Positions 40,418 to 48,746 of a stretch of 64,000 bases of DNA are shown piece after piece. The notes below the pieces were generated by a model, which saw only the letters and a program-made list of their open reading frames with translations, ran no database searches and was not told where the DNA came from. The stretch is from Rhodospirillales bacterium (GTDB lineage: Bacteria > Pseudomonadota > Alphaproteobacteria > Acetobacterales > Acetobacteraceae). Each line of letters starts with the position of its first letter. The stretch's first letter is position 1. The position numbers and the translations under genes are program-made. The stretch spans positions 1-64,000 of the forward strand of contig JANXSM010000080.1 in the NCBI GenBank assembly GCA_025352665.1. Reading direction: 5' to 3'.

Positions 40418-41323
40418 ATGAGCATGGTGCAGGTCGCGGCAGCACCTTATGGGCCCCTGTCGCGCGCCGTGCCGCGCTACTTCCTGTATGGCGAAATGCC
40501 GCGCCAGGCAGAGCCGGGGTTCGTGCATGTGGAAAGCCTGCGGCTGCGGTCTGACGCGCACGGCTGGGCGATCGCACCCCATCTGCACGACGGGCTGGCC
40601 CAGGCGTTCTGGGTGGCCGAAGGCTGCGGAAAAATCCAGATGGAAACGCAGCTGCTGGCATTCACCGGCCCGGCGCTGCTGGTGATCCCAGCGGCCACGG
40701 CCCACGGCTTCGCCTTCCAACCGGACAGCAAGGGATGGGTGCTGACCCTGGCCGCCGCTTTCATTGCAGGGCTGCCCGGGCTGGAAACCGGCCGCGGTTT
40801 TGCAGCCCCGATGGTGGGCTCGCTGACTGCGGCCGAAGCTGCCTCGCATGATCTGGAACTGGTGTTCAGCCGCATCCGCGATGAGTTGGAGTTCTCCGCT
40901 CCGGCCATGACGGTCGCAGTCGCAGCGCTCGTGCAGTTGCTGATGGTGGCAATCCACCGTTTGCGCCCAGCAGACAGCAACGGCCCCTCCGCCGGCGAGG
41001 CGCTATGGCAGGCGTTTCGCGCCGAGGTCGAACAGCGCTTTCGTGCCAGCCATTCCGTGGCGGAGCTCGCAGCCAACCTGCCGGTGACCCGGGGCCGACT
41101 GGATGCAATCTGCCGTCGCAACGGCGGGCGCACCGCACAGCAGGTGATCCATGACCGCCTCGTGCTCGAAGCCCAACGCAGCCTGATCTATACGGGCCAA
41201 AGTATTTCGGCTGTGGCATACGACCTAGGTTTCGTCGACCCCGCTTATTTCAGTCGATTTTTCGTGCGCGAGACAACGGAGACCCCTGGCGGCTTTCGCC
41301 GCCGGCACCGCAGCCAAGCTTAA
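40418..41323 (+). CDS. AraC family transcriptional regulator (PobR/HpaA-like)
   Basis: This 301-residue regulator has an N-terminal cupin-like effector domain (about 1-140; HLHDGLAQAFWVAEGCG) and a C-terminal double helix-turn-helix AraC domain with AELAANLPVTRGRLDAICRRNGG and ISAVAYDLGFVDPAYFSRFF. Overall it resembles activators of aromatic hydroxylation genes such as pobA or hpaBC. It faces a flavin reductase across 138 bp, the expected target. ATG 40418. Confidence 0.9.
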   Translation: MSMVQVAAAPYGPLSRAVPRYFLYGEMPRQAEPGFVHVESLRLRSDAHGWAIAPHLHDGLAQAFWVAEGCGKIQMETQLLAFTGPALLVIPAATAHGFAFQPDSKGWVLTLAAAFIAGLPGLETGRGFAAPMVGSLTAAEAASHDLELVFSRIRDELEFSAPAMTVAVAALVQLLMVAIHRLRPADSNGPSAGEALWQAFRAEVEQRFRASHSVAELAANLPVTRGRLDAICRRNGGRTAQQVIHDRLVLEAQRSLIYTGQSISAVAYDLGFVDPAYFSRFFVRETTETPGGFRRRHRSQA

Positions 41324-41334
41324 GGACACATCGA

Positions 41335-41765
41335 TGGAATTTCTGGCGCGCACCGAGGCCGACATCGCCGCGTGAGTGCGCTTGCCGAGCTGTCGCTGGT
41401 GGCAGCAGTCGTCCTGACCCGGCTGGATGCGGCCAACCCCACGATCAACGCAACCCTCTGGCTTGACCGCGAAACCGCCGAAGCATCCGCCTTAGAGCTG
41501 GATGACGTCTGATAGGCGACGTTATCCCGCTCTAGCTCTCTGTTTTCTCGCGTGATTCAGACCTTTCGGTGATCCCACCTTCGGTCATCACGCTCTAACG
41601 GCCGATGCCGGGATGGCAGACGGCAAGCCGCCCGGGCCGCCGCACGGCATTCCGTTGGCGCACAAGGGCATGTTCTATCAGGCGGGATTGCCGTGCACCT
41701 GCGGTTCGGCGATCCGTCGCAACTTTGTGCCCGACCTGACAGCCACCGTGATCGCCCGGCTTTAG
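41335..41765 (+). pseudogene. amidase (GatA-like) pseudogene interrupted by repeat A copy 2
   Basis: Remnants of an amidase-signature enzyme can be read in pieces. ATG 41331 opens MEFLARTEADIAA before a stop at about 41372; a shifted frame then gives ELSLVAAVVLTRLDAANPTINATLWLD. Family A repeat follows at 41493-41597, and after it PGPPHGIPLAHKGMFYQAGL, CTCGSAI, and FVPDLTATVIARL to a TAG at 41763-41765. GPxHGIPLAHK and TCGSxI are core amidase motifs. The catalytic half downstream is absent. The gene carries a frameshift and the repeat insertion, and is truncated at the convergent aminotransferase. Confidence 0.8.
41493..41597 (+). repeat. palindromic repeat family A, copy 2 (inside amidase remnant)
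   Basis: This 105-bp copy is almost identical to that at 21472-21575. Hairpin 1 has arms at 41493-41503 and 41522-41534 with one mismatch, around the spacer GACGTCTGATAGGCGACGTT. A T-rich linker and the second hairpin ending CACGCTCTA follow. Confidence 0.88.
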
Positions 41766-43087
41766 GCCGCCTCGGCCCGAATCGCGTCCGCCAGAACCGA
41801 GAAAATCCTGTCGGTGTGCTTTGGTTCAACGATCAGCGGCGGTGAAAGTGCGATGATATCGCCCGTCGTGCGGATCAGTACGCCGTTGTCGAAGCAGCGC
41901 TGAAAAACCTTTACCGCGCGATCGGTGGGTGCGCCCGCACGCGGCTGCAGCTCAATGCCTGCGACCAGGCCGAGGTTGCGGATGTCGATCACGTTGGGCA
42001 GGCCCTTCAGGGAATGCGCACCGTCGGCGAAATTGGCCTCCATGGCGCGGGCGCGCCCAGGCAAGTCATCGCTGTGGTGCAAGTCGATGGTGGCGATGGC
42101 AGCGGCCGAGGCCAGCGGATGGCCGGAATAAGTGTAGCCGTGGAACAGTTCAATCCCGGCCGGAGCGCCTTCCACGATGGCGGTATAAATTTTCTCGTGG
42201 CAGGCAACGGCGCCCATCGGCACGGCGGCATTGGTCAGGCCCTTGGCCATCGTCATGATGTCTGGCACCACGCCAAGCCGCTCGGCGCCGAAATTGGTGC
42301 CCAGGCGGCCGAAGCCCGTGATCACCTCGTCGTAGATCAGCAGGATGCCGTATTTGTCGCAGAGCTCACGCAGTCGGTTGAGGTAGCCGACCGGGGGCAC
42401 CAGCACGCCGGTGGAACCCGCCACCGGTTCTACCATCACGGCAGCGATCGTCTCGGCGCCGTGCAGGGCGACCAGGTTTTCCAGCTGATCGGCGAGGTTG
42501 GCACCGGTCTCCGGCTGGCCGCGGGTGAAGGCGCGGGCCATGTCGTGGGTATGCGGCAAATGGTCCACGTACGGCAGCAGAGCACCGAACTGCTTGCGGT
42601 TGGTGCCGATGCCGCCGACCGACATGCCGCCGAATCCCACCCCATGGTAGCCACGCTCCCGGCCGATCAGCCGCACCCGGCTGCTCTCGCCGCGCGCCCG
42701 ATGGTAGGCCAGCGCGATCTTGAGGGCGGTGTCGGCTGATTCAGACCCGGAATTGGTGAAGAACACTCGGTCCATGCCATCGGGAGTGATTTCGGCGACC
42801 TTGGCGGCAGCCTGAAAGGCGATCGGATGGCCCATCTGGAAAGTGGGCGCGAAATCCATGATCGCCGCCTGGCGTTGGATCGCCTCGGTGATTTCGCGGC
42901 GGCCGTGGCCGGCGTTGCAGCACCACAGCCCGGCGGTGCCGTCGATCACTTCGCGGTTGTCGTTGGTGTAGTAGTACATGCCCTCGGCGCGCGCGAGCAT
43001 GCGCGGGTTGGCCTTGAAGGTGCGGTTGGTGGTGTATGGCATCCAAAACGCGTCGAGATTGTTCGGACGGGGCGAAATGACGTTCAT
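41762..43087 (-). CDS. class III omega-amino acid:pyruvate aminotransferase
   Basis: This 441-residue PLP enzyme is of the beta-alanine/taurine:pyruvate transaminase group. It opens with FWMPYTTNRTFKANPRM, has FFTNSGSESADTALKIA, the cofactor stack at LIYDEVITGFGRLG and the PLP lysine in MTMAKGLTNAAVPMGA. TYSGHPLASAAA is the conserved phosphate contact from the other subunit. It transfers amino groups from omega-amino acids to pyruvate. ATG 43087; a 73-bp divergent gap separates it from a GST. Confidence 0.92.
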   Translation of the reverse strand: MNVISPRPNNLDAFWMPYTTNRTFKANPRMLARAEGMYYYTNDNREVIDGTAGLWCCNAGHGRREITEAIQRQAAIMDFAPTFQMGHPIAFQAAAKVAEITPDGMDRVFFTNSGSESADTALKIALAYHRARGESSRVRLIGRERGYHGVGFGGMSVGGIGTNRKQFGALLPYVDHLPHTHDMARAFTRGQPETGANLADQLENLVALHGAETIAAVMVEPVAGSTGVLVPPVGYLNRLRELCDKYGILLIYDEVITGFGRLGTNFGAERLGVVPDIMTMAKGLTNAAVPMGAVACHEKIYTAIVEGAPAGIELFHGYTYSGHPLASAAAIATIDLHHSDDLPGRARAMEANFADGAHSLKGLPNVIDIRNLGLVAGIELQPRAGAPTDRAVKVFQRCFDNGVLIRTTGDIIALSPPLIVEPKHTDRIFSVLADAIRAEAA

Positions 43088-43160
43088 GGTGGTGGTCCTG
43101 GACTACACTTGGGCCAAGGTCGCGCGTTGTGCCGCGGCAGGCAAGATTGGAGTGACATGA

Positions 43161-43838
43161 ATGGCTGACGGCACGCTGTATATCGGCACGAAACGGTATT
43201 CCTCCTGGTCGCTGCGCGGATGGCTGGCGGTGCGGCTGGCCGGGCTGGATGTGATCGAAACGGTCATCCCCTTGGCCGGCGGGTCGACGGCGGCGGTCAA
43301 GGCCACCAGCCCCAGCGGCTTCGTGCCCTATTTGGAACACGACGGCGCGCGCGTATGGGACAGCCTGGCGATTTGCGAATATTGCGCCGAATTCCAGCCG
43401 AAGCTGTGGCCGGCGGAACGTGTCACAAGGGCGCTGGCGCGGGCCATGGCTGCCGAGATGCACAGCGGCTTTCGCGAGTTGCGCATGGCGATGCCGATGA
43501 GCCTGTACCGCGCGGCCGTGGGCGCCGGGCGCACGGCAGGCGCCCTCGCCGATATCGCGCGCATCGACACCTTGTGGAGCGAGGCGCTGGCACGCGCCGG
43601 CGGGCCGTTCCTGTTCGGGGCCGATTTCGGGGCGGTCGATGCAATGTATGCGCCGGTGGTGGCACGGTTTCTCACCTATCGGCCCGCGCTGTCGGCCGCC
43701 GCCGAGGCGTATTGCGCCGCCGTGCGCGCGCATCCGCTGGTGGCTGAATGGTATGAGGCCGCGGCCATGGGGCCGCAGGAGTGGTTCATCGCGGCCTATG
43801 AAGCGCCTCTGGAGGGGGCCCAAAACGTCAACACCTAG
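43161..43838 (+). CDS. glutathione S-transferase family protein
   Basis: This 225-residue GST-like protein has N-domain residues TLYIGTKRYSSWSLRGWLAVRLAG, SPSGFVPYLEHDG (cis-Pro) and VWDSLAICEYCAEF, and a helical C-domain. The SSWSLR start resembles the zeta/maleylacetoacetate isomerase-like and YibF branches. ATG 43161. The stop TAG (43836-43838) is created by the left arm of repeat A copy 5, and the convergent opgH stop by the right arm. Confidence 0.88.
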   Translation: MADGTLYIGTKRYSSWSLRGWLAVRLAGLDVIETVIPLAGGSTAAVKATSPSGFVPYLEHDGARVWDSLAICEYCAEFQPKLWPAERVTRALARAMAAEMHSGFRELRMAMPMSLYRAAVGAGRTAGALADIARIDTLWSEALARAGGPFLFGADFGAVDAMYAPVVARFLTYRPALSAAAEAYCAAVRAHPLVAEWYEAAAMGPQEWFIAAYEAPLEGAQNVNT

Positions 43839-43878
43839 AGCCTGACCGCTTCGCCTGTCGGAGGCGATCAGGCTCTAG
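43835..43878 (-). repeat. palindromic repeat family A, copy 5 (single hairpin, provides two stop codons)
   Basis: CTAGAGCCTGA (43835-43845) is inverted at 43868-43878. Read on the minus strand the 20-nt spacer is CGCCTCCGACAGGCGAAGCG, matching the family core. The terminal CTAG of one arm gives TAG to the rightward GST (43836-43838) and that of the other gives TAG to the leftward gene (43877-43875). Only hairpin 1 of the family is present. Confidence 0.75.
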
Positions 43879-45506
43879 CGATCGTCACATTCTTCCGGCG
43901 TGGCAGCCACCGCATGGCTTTGCAGGAGGCGCGATAGCCACAGCGAGGACGTGACGACCGCGAAGGGAATGGCGAGCAGCAGGCCGCCGGCGAAGGGCAT
44001 GGCGAGCAGGGCCGCCCAGGTCGAGATGCTGAAAAGCGCTGCGAAAAGCACGAGACCGAACAAGGTCGTCGACCAGAATCGCAGGCCCGCCTCTCGCCAC
44101 GGCACACCGCGGCCGGAACGGTTCTGCGGCAGCCAGCCTGGGCTGCGGCCCGTGAGAACGCGGCCCATTGCGCCAAGCTTGCTCGGTGCGACCACTGCGT
44201 CCAGCAGCAAGGTGAACAGAATTTCGCCGAGGGCACCCAGTGCGAATCGCCACTCCCCGCCGTAACGGCCGGCGCGGGTGCGAGAGACCAGGATTTCGAC
44301 ATAGCCGAGCAGTTTCGGCGAATAGATGACCACTGGCCACACGAGGGCAAGCATCAGCAAATGATCGCGCGGCACATCCGCGCCGTGGGTCGCACCGTTG
44401 ATCACGGCGAGCACCAACATCGCGGGATAAAGCGGCATGCTGAGGAACAGCAGGATCGCCTGGACGAGTTGCCAACGCCCCATCGGTCGCAGCTTCAGAC
44501 TGCGCAACAGCGCAAAATACTGCAAGTTGCCCGCCATCCAACGGCTATCGCGGCTGAGAAATTCCGGCAGGGCCGGCGGGTTCTGTTCCATCGAACCGTC
44601 CTCGCCCGCCCACATGCACACACGCCAGCCCGCGGCACGCAGCAAGGCCGCCTCCACCTGGTCATGCGACAGGATCGTGCTGCCGTCGGGCAACGAACCG
44701 AGGCGGGCATGTTCACGAAACGGTGCTATGCGGAAGATGGCGTTATGGCCCCAATACGGCCCCTCATCGCCCTGCCACCAAGCCTGCCCGGTCGCCCAGA
44801 CCCGCATTCCCGCGCGCATGCCAAACTGAAACAAGCGGGGAAACGCCGCCTCCGCCGGAGCGCCGACGGTGAGGTGCTGGACCAGCCCCACTCGCGGATC
44901 GGCCTGCATGATCCTCACGAGCCGCAGCACAGCATCACCCGTCATTTGCGAGTCGGCATCCAACGTCACGGCGAGGTCAAACCCATCGGCGTGATGGTCC
45001 AAAAAATCCATGACGTTGCCGGCCTTGAACCCGGTGTTGTCCGTGCGGCGACGGTAGATGATCGCAGGATACCGGGAAATTACATCCAGCTCGGCCGCGG
45101 CCAGGTCCGGATCCTGCGTGTCCGACAGCACGAACACCGCGAAGCGATCGCCATGTGCCGCAAGACTGTCGCGCAGCCGCTGCAGCGGCGGCAGCAAGGC
45201 AGCCAGGTCTTCGTTGCGCACGGTCATTGCGAGTGCGGTGCGCGCGGTAATCGGCGCAAAATCCAGGTCACCTGCAACGAACAGCACCGCACGCGGCGGG
45301 TTACGTGCCAGTACGAGCGTGGCAAATCCTAGAATGGCGTTGCCAAAGCACAGGCCCAGCCAGGGCACGGCGCACAGAAAACAGGCCAGCAGCAGCAGCT
45401 TCACCGCCGTCCACCCGCCCGGGGCGAGCACGCGCAGCATCAGGATGGTCATGACGATCACCGTCGCAACCGCGATCGCCAGAAACACAAGTCGCCGCAT
45501 CAGCAT
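43875..45506 (-). CDS. OpgH/MdoH-like glucan glucosyltransferase (short form)
   Basis: This 543-residue inner-membrane GT2 enzyme is of the osmoregulated periplasmic glucan group. Two N-terminal helices, a cytoplasmic catalytic domain and about five C-terminal helices are visible. The catalytic motifs are VLSDTQDP, TLDADSQM (DxD), the acceptor-site aspartate region WAGEDGSMEQ and a SRDSRWMAG box in the QxxRW position. EGPYWGHNAIFRI and ILSHDQVEAALLRAAGW are OpgH-specific. E. coli OpgH is about 847 residues, so this is a compact form; no opgG is adjacent. ATG 45506 follows a GGGGG run. Confidence 0.85.
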   Translation of the reverse strand: MLMRRLVFLAIAVATVIVMTILMLRVLAPGGWTAVKLLLLACFLCAVPWLGLCFGNAILGFATLVLARNPPRAVLFVAGDLDFAPITARTALAMTVRNEDLAALLPPLQRLRDSLAAHGDRFAVFVLSDTQDPDLAAAELDVISRYPAIIYRRRTDNTGFKAGNVMDFLDHHADGFDLAVTLDADSQMTGDAVLRLVRIMQADPRVGLVQHLTVGAPAEAAFPRLFQFGMRAGMRVWATGQAWWQGDEGPYWGHNAIFRIAPFREHARLGSLPDGSTILSHDQVEAALLRAAGWRVCMWAGEDGSMEQNPPALPEFLSRDSRWMAGNLQYFALLRSLKLRPMGRWQLVQAILLFLSMPLYPAMLVLAVINGATHGADVPRDHLLMLALVWPVVIYSPKLLGYVEILVSRTRAGRYGGEWRFALGALGEILFTLLLDAVVAPSKLGAMGRVLTGRSPGWLPQNRSGRGVPWREAGLRFWSTTLFGLVLFAALFSISTWAALLAMPFAGGLLLAIPFAVVTSSLWLSRLLQSHAVAATPEECDDR

Positions 45507-45581
45507 GAAAACCCCCGCGCGGTGATGGAGCGAAGCCGACCGGGCATAGCCTGCGCCACGGCAGCGGAGTAATCCCCTGCC

Positions 45582-46679
45582 ATGGCTGAGATCGCAACCA
45601 TTCTGCCGCCACGAGAGCTGTTCAGTCCGCAGGCCACGGGGGCGGTGGGTCTGCTCGTGCATCGCCTCGCCCGCGCCCTGCCCGGCACGGTCGTCTACGG
45701 CATGCCGGCCGAAGCGCCGTTCGACGACGTGGCGTTCCGGCCGGTGCCCTTGCCTCTGCTGCCGCTGCGCCAGGCGAGCCGCTACGCCATCGGACTGGTC
45801 AGGGCGCTGAAGGCGCTACAGCCCAGGCTGATCGAGGTGCACAACCGGCCGGACATCGCCCTGCATCTGGCGAAGCGCTTCCCCACGACCCCCGTCATTT
45901 TGTTCCTGCACAACGACCCGCGGGGCATGCGCTGTGCCCGCACCCCGCGCGAGCGGGCGGCCCTGGGCCGGTCGCTGGCACGCATCGCGCCAGTGTCGGA
46001 CTGGGTGGCCGCAAGGCTCGCGCCGGAAATTTCAGCGTCAGCGATCACCGTGTTCCCCAACAGCATCGACTGCGCCGCGGTGCCATCGGCCACACCAGAG
46101 CCGGTGATCCTGTTCGCCGGCCGCGTCGTGGCCGACAAGGGCGCCGACCGCTTCGTCGCAGCTTGTGCCCAGGCCCTGCCGCAGCTCCCCGGCTGGCGGG
46201 CCGAGATGATCGGGGCGGACCGGTTCGGCGCCCACTCTCCGGACACGCCGTTCCTGCGCGCGGTGCGGGCGCAGGCGCAGGCGGCGGGTGTGGCCATGCG
46301 CGGCTGGCGGCCGCACCACCAGGTACTGGCCGCCATGGCGTCGGCCGCCATCGTGGTGGTACCCAGCCGTTGGCCGGAGCCTTTCGGTCTGACCGCGTTG
46401 GAAGCCATGGCCTGTGGGTCGGCCCTCATCTGCTCGCCGCGCGGCGGCCTCGTCGAGGTGATCGGCGACGCCGCGGTGACGATCGACCCTGACGACCCCG
46501 CAGCGATCGCCGAAGCGATCCTGCGACTGGCCAGCGACCCCGGGTTACGGGCGGAACTGGCCATCGCCGGCCGCACCCAGGCCCGGCGGTTCGATCTGCC
46601 CGCGGCGGCCCACCGGCTTACGGCCCTACGGAGCTCTGTGCTGGCCGCATGGCCGAGCCGGGCTTCCCGTCCTATATAA
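45582..46679 (+). CDS. glycosyltransferase family 4
   Basis: This 365-residue GT-B fold glycosyltransferase has acceptor-side VHNRPDIALHLAKR and HNDPRGMRCARTPRER in the N-domain. The donor-side C-domain has VILFAGRVVADKGADRFV, the PSRWPEPFGLTALEAMACGSALICS GT4 signature with the ExxE pair, and GGLVEVIGDAAVTIDPDD. The sugar and acceptor are unknown. It is divergent from the OpgH-like gene across a 75-bp promoter region, which links it to envelope glycan synthesis (inference). ATG 45582. Confidence 0.9.
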   Translation: MAEIATILPPRELFSPQATGAVGLLVHRLARALPGTVVYGMPAEAPFDDVAFRPVPLPLLPLRQASRYAIGLVRALKALQPRLIEVHNRPDIALHLAKRFPTTPVILFLHNDPRGMRCARTPRERAALGRSLARIAPVSDWVAARLAPEISASAITVFPNSIDCAAVPSATPEPVILFAGRVVADKGADRFVAACAQALPQLPGWRAEMIGADRFGAHSPDTPFLRAVRAQAQAAGVAMRGWRPHHQVLAAMASAAIVVVPSRWPEPFGLTALEAMACGSALICSPRGGLVEVIGDAAVTIDPDDPAAIAEAILRLASDPGLRAELAIAGRTQARRFDLPAAAHRLTALRSSVLAAWPSRASRPI

Positions 46680-46708
46680 AAGTGCCTTCCCACTCCGGAG
46701 CCTGCAGC

Positions 46709-47692
46709 ATGTCCGAAACCCTCACGTCGACCATGGCCGAGCTCGTCCCCGTCACTGTGCTCACCGGCTATCTCGGCGCCGGCAAGACGACTCTGCTGAA
46801 CCGCATCCTCACCGAGCAGCACGGCCGCAAATACGCCGTCATCATCAACGAGTTCGGTGAGCTCGGCGTGGACAACGACCTGGTCGTGGACACCGACGAG
46901 GAAGTCTTCGAAATGAACAACGGCTGCATCTGCTGCACCGTTCGCGGCGACCTGATCCGCATCCTTAACGGCCTCATGAAGCGGCGCGGCAAGTTCGACG
47001 GCATCATCATCGAGACCACGGGCCTGGCCAATCCCGCCCCGGTCGCGCAGACTTTCTTCGTCGATGAGGGGGTGAAGGCGCGCACCAGGCTCGATGCCAT
47101 CATCACCGTGGTCGATGCCAAGCATCTGTCCCAGCGCCTGGCTGATAGCACCGAGGCCGCCGAGCAGATCGCCTTCGCCGATGTCATCGTGCTGAACAAG
47201 ATCGATCTCGTCACCCCCGCCGAGGCGGACGCGGTCGAGGCCGAGATCCGCAAGATCAACGTGACCGCCCGTATCCTCCGGGCTGAGAAATCCAACGTCG
47301 ATATCGCCGAGCTGCTCGACCAGGGCGCCTTCGACCTCAATCGCGTGCTGGCGCACACGCCCGATTTCCTGGAGACGGACGAACACGAGCACAACGACGA
47401 AATCGCCTCGATGAGCTTCGAGGCGAAACGGCCGATCGATCCCGAAAAGTTCAACGCATGGATCGGCGACCTGCTGGCCACCAAGGGACAGGATCTGCTG
47501 CGCACCAAGGGCATCCTGTCCTATCAGGGTGAGGACAGGCGGTTCGCCTTCCAGGCGGTGCACATGATCGCCGACGGCGATTTCGTGGGCAAATGGAAGC
47601 AGCCGGAGCGCACCAGTCGCATCGTGTTCATCGGGCGCAACCTCAACCGCCCGCAGCTGCGGCGCGGGTTCGAAGCCTGCCAGGTCGACTGA
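46709..47692 (+). CDS. CobW/COG0523-family GTPase (zinc or cobalt metallochaperone)
   Basis: This 327-residue G3E GTPase has Walker A GYLGAGKTTLL (about 20-30), the metal-binding CxCC motif in NNGCICCTVRGDL (C73, C75, C76), VVDAKHLSQR and the guanine-specificity NKID. A CobW C-terminal domain begins about residue 225. A small acidic/His stretch, DEHEHND, could bind metal. Such proteins insert or deliver zinc or cobalt. ATG 46709 has CGGAG upstream. The WD40 gene starts 2 bp after its stop, so the pair is one operon. Confidence 0.92.
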   Translation: MSETLTSTMAELVPVTVLTGYLGAGKTTLLNRILTEQHGRKYAVIINEFGELGVDNDLVVDTDEEVFEMNNGCICCTVRGDLIRILNGLMKRRGKFDGIIIETTGLANPAPVAQTFFVDEGVKARTRLDAIITVVDAKHLSQRLADSTEAAEQIAFADVIVLNKIDLVTPAEADAVEAEIRKINVTARILRAEKSNVDIAELLDQGAFDLNRVLAHTPDFLETDEHEHNDEIASMSFEAKRPIDPEKFNAWIGDLLATKGQDLLRTKGILSYQGEDRRFAFQAVHMIADGDFVGKWKQPERTSRIVFIGRNLNRPQLRRGFEACQVD

Positions 47693-47694
47693 GC

Positions 47695-48735
47695 ATGAGC
47701 GTCACCACCGCCGACCACATCCTGGAAACCCGCGGCGCCCAACGGCAGCTGGACGCCTTCGTGGTCGCCGCCGCGTTCGACCGCGCCGGCAACCAATGCG
47801 CGTTCGGCCTCGGCGACGGCACGGCGCACCTGGTGTCGCGCGGCGCTCTGGAGGATTGGACCAGCGTCGCGGCACATGACGGCGCCTTGCTGTCGCTGGC
47901 GCCCGACGCAGCCCCCACCGGCTTCATCACCGGCGGCGATGACGGTGGCTTTCTGCGCATCGGCCCCACCGCCGGTCTGTCACAGATCGCCAGCCACGGC
48001 ATGAAATGGGTGGAGCAGGTGGCAAGCTTCACCGACAGCAAAACACGCCTGCTGGCGTGCAGCGTCGGCAAGCGGCTGTTCCTGTTCGACGGTGCGGCCA
48101 AGCCGTTGAAGACGCTGGAGCATCCCTCCAGCGTCACCGGCATCGTGTTCGACGCCAAAGGCAAGCGTGTCGCCACCAGCCATTACAACGGAGCGAGCCT
48201 CTGGTTCGTCGGCTCCAAAACCGACAACCCCCGCAAGCTGGAATGGAAAGGCAGCCACACCGGCATTGCAATGAGCCCGGACGGCGAGAATATCGTCACC
48301 ACCATGCAGGAGAACGCGCTGCACGGCTGGCGGCTGACGGATGGGCAGCACATGCGCATGACCGGCTATCCCAGCAAAACGGCGGCACTTTCGTTCACCC
48401 GCAGCGGCAAATGGCTCGCCTCCTCCGGGGCCGAAGCGGTGGTGCTGTGGCCGTTCACCGGCGGTGGCCCGATGGGCAAGGCGCCAACCGAACTGGCCGG
48501 CGGCGACAATGTGCTGTGCACCTACGTCGCCTGCCACCCCGCCCATGAGGCAGTGGCCGCCGGGTTCTCCGATGGCCTGGTGGTCATGGTGGATATCGCG
48601 GCCCAGCGGATCCTGCCGATTGCGGCGGCGGGCCGCGGCTCTATCTCCGCCCTGGCCTGGAGCGGCGACGGCACGCATCTGGCCTTCGGCAGCGAGACCG
48701 GTTTTGCTGCCGTGGTCGACTTCACCAAACGTTAG
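47695..48735 (+). CDS. WD40-repeat beta-propeller protein
   Basis: This 346-residue cytoplasmic protein (no signal peptide) shows about six to seven WD40-type repeats, seen as recurring Gly-His/Asp turns and terminal W/F-D-like pairs: GLGDGTAHLV, GGDDGGFLRI, TGIVFDAKGKRVATSHYNGASLWFV, TGIAMSPDGENIVTTMQENALHGW, AALSFTRSGKWLASSGAEAVVLWP and ISALAWSGDGTHLAFGSETGFAAVV. It starts 2 bp after the CobW-type GTPase stop. Propellers of this kind are protein-interaction platforms, so it is a likely partner or client of the metallochaperone (inference). Confidence 0.85.
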   Translation: MSVTTADHILETRGAQRQLDAFVVAAAFDRAGNQCAFGLGDGTAHLVSRGALEDWTSVAAHDGALLSLAPDAAPTGFITGGDDGGFLRIGPTAGLSQIASHGMKWVEQVASFTDSKTRLLACSVGKRLFLFDGAAKPLKTLEHPSSVTGIVFDAKGKRVATSHYNGASLWFVGSKTDNPRKLEWKGSHTGIAMSPDGENIVTTMQENALHGWRLTDGQHMRMTGYPSKTAALSFTRSGKWLASSGAEAVVLWPFTGGGPMGKAPTELAGGDNVLCTYVACHPAHEAVAAGFSDGLVVMVDIAAQRILPIAAAGRGSISALAWSGDGTHLAFGSETGFAAVVDFTKR

Positions 48736-48746
48736 GACACGCCCCG

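Noticed and set aside
45782-47563. Long leftward open frame (593 codons) opposite the GT4 and CobW genes
   Set aside because: It crosses two unrelated well-supported genes and has no recognisable domain.
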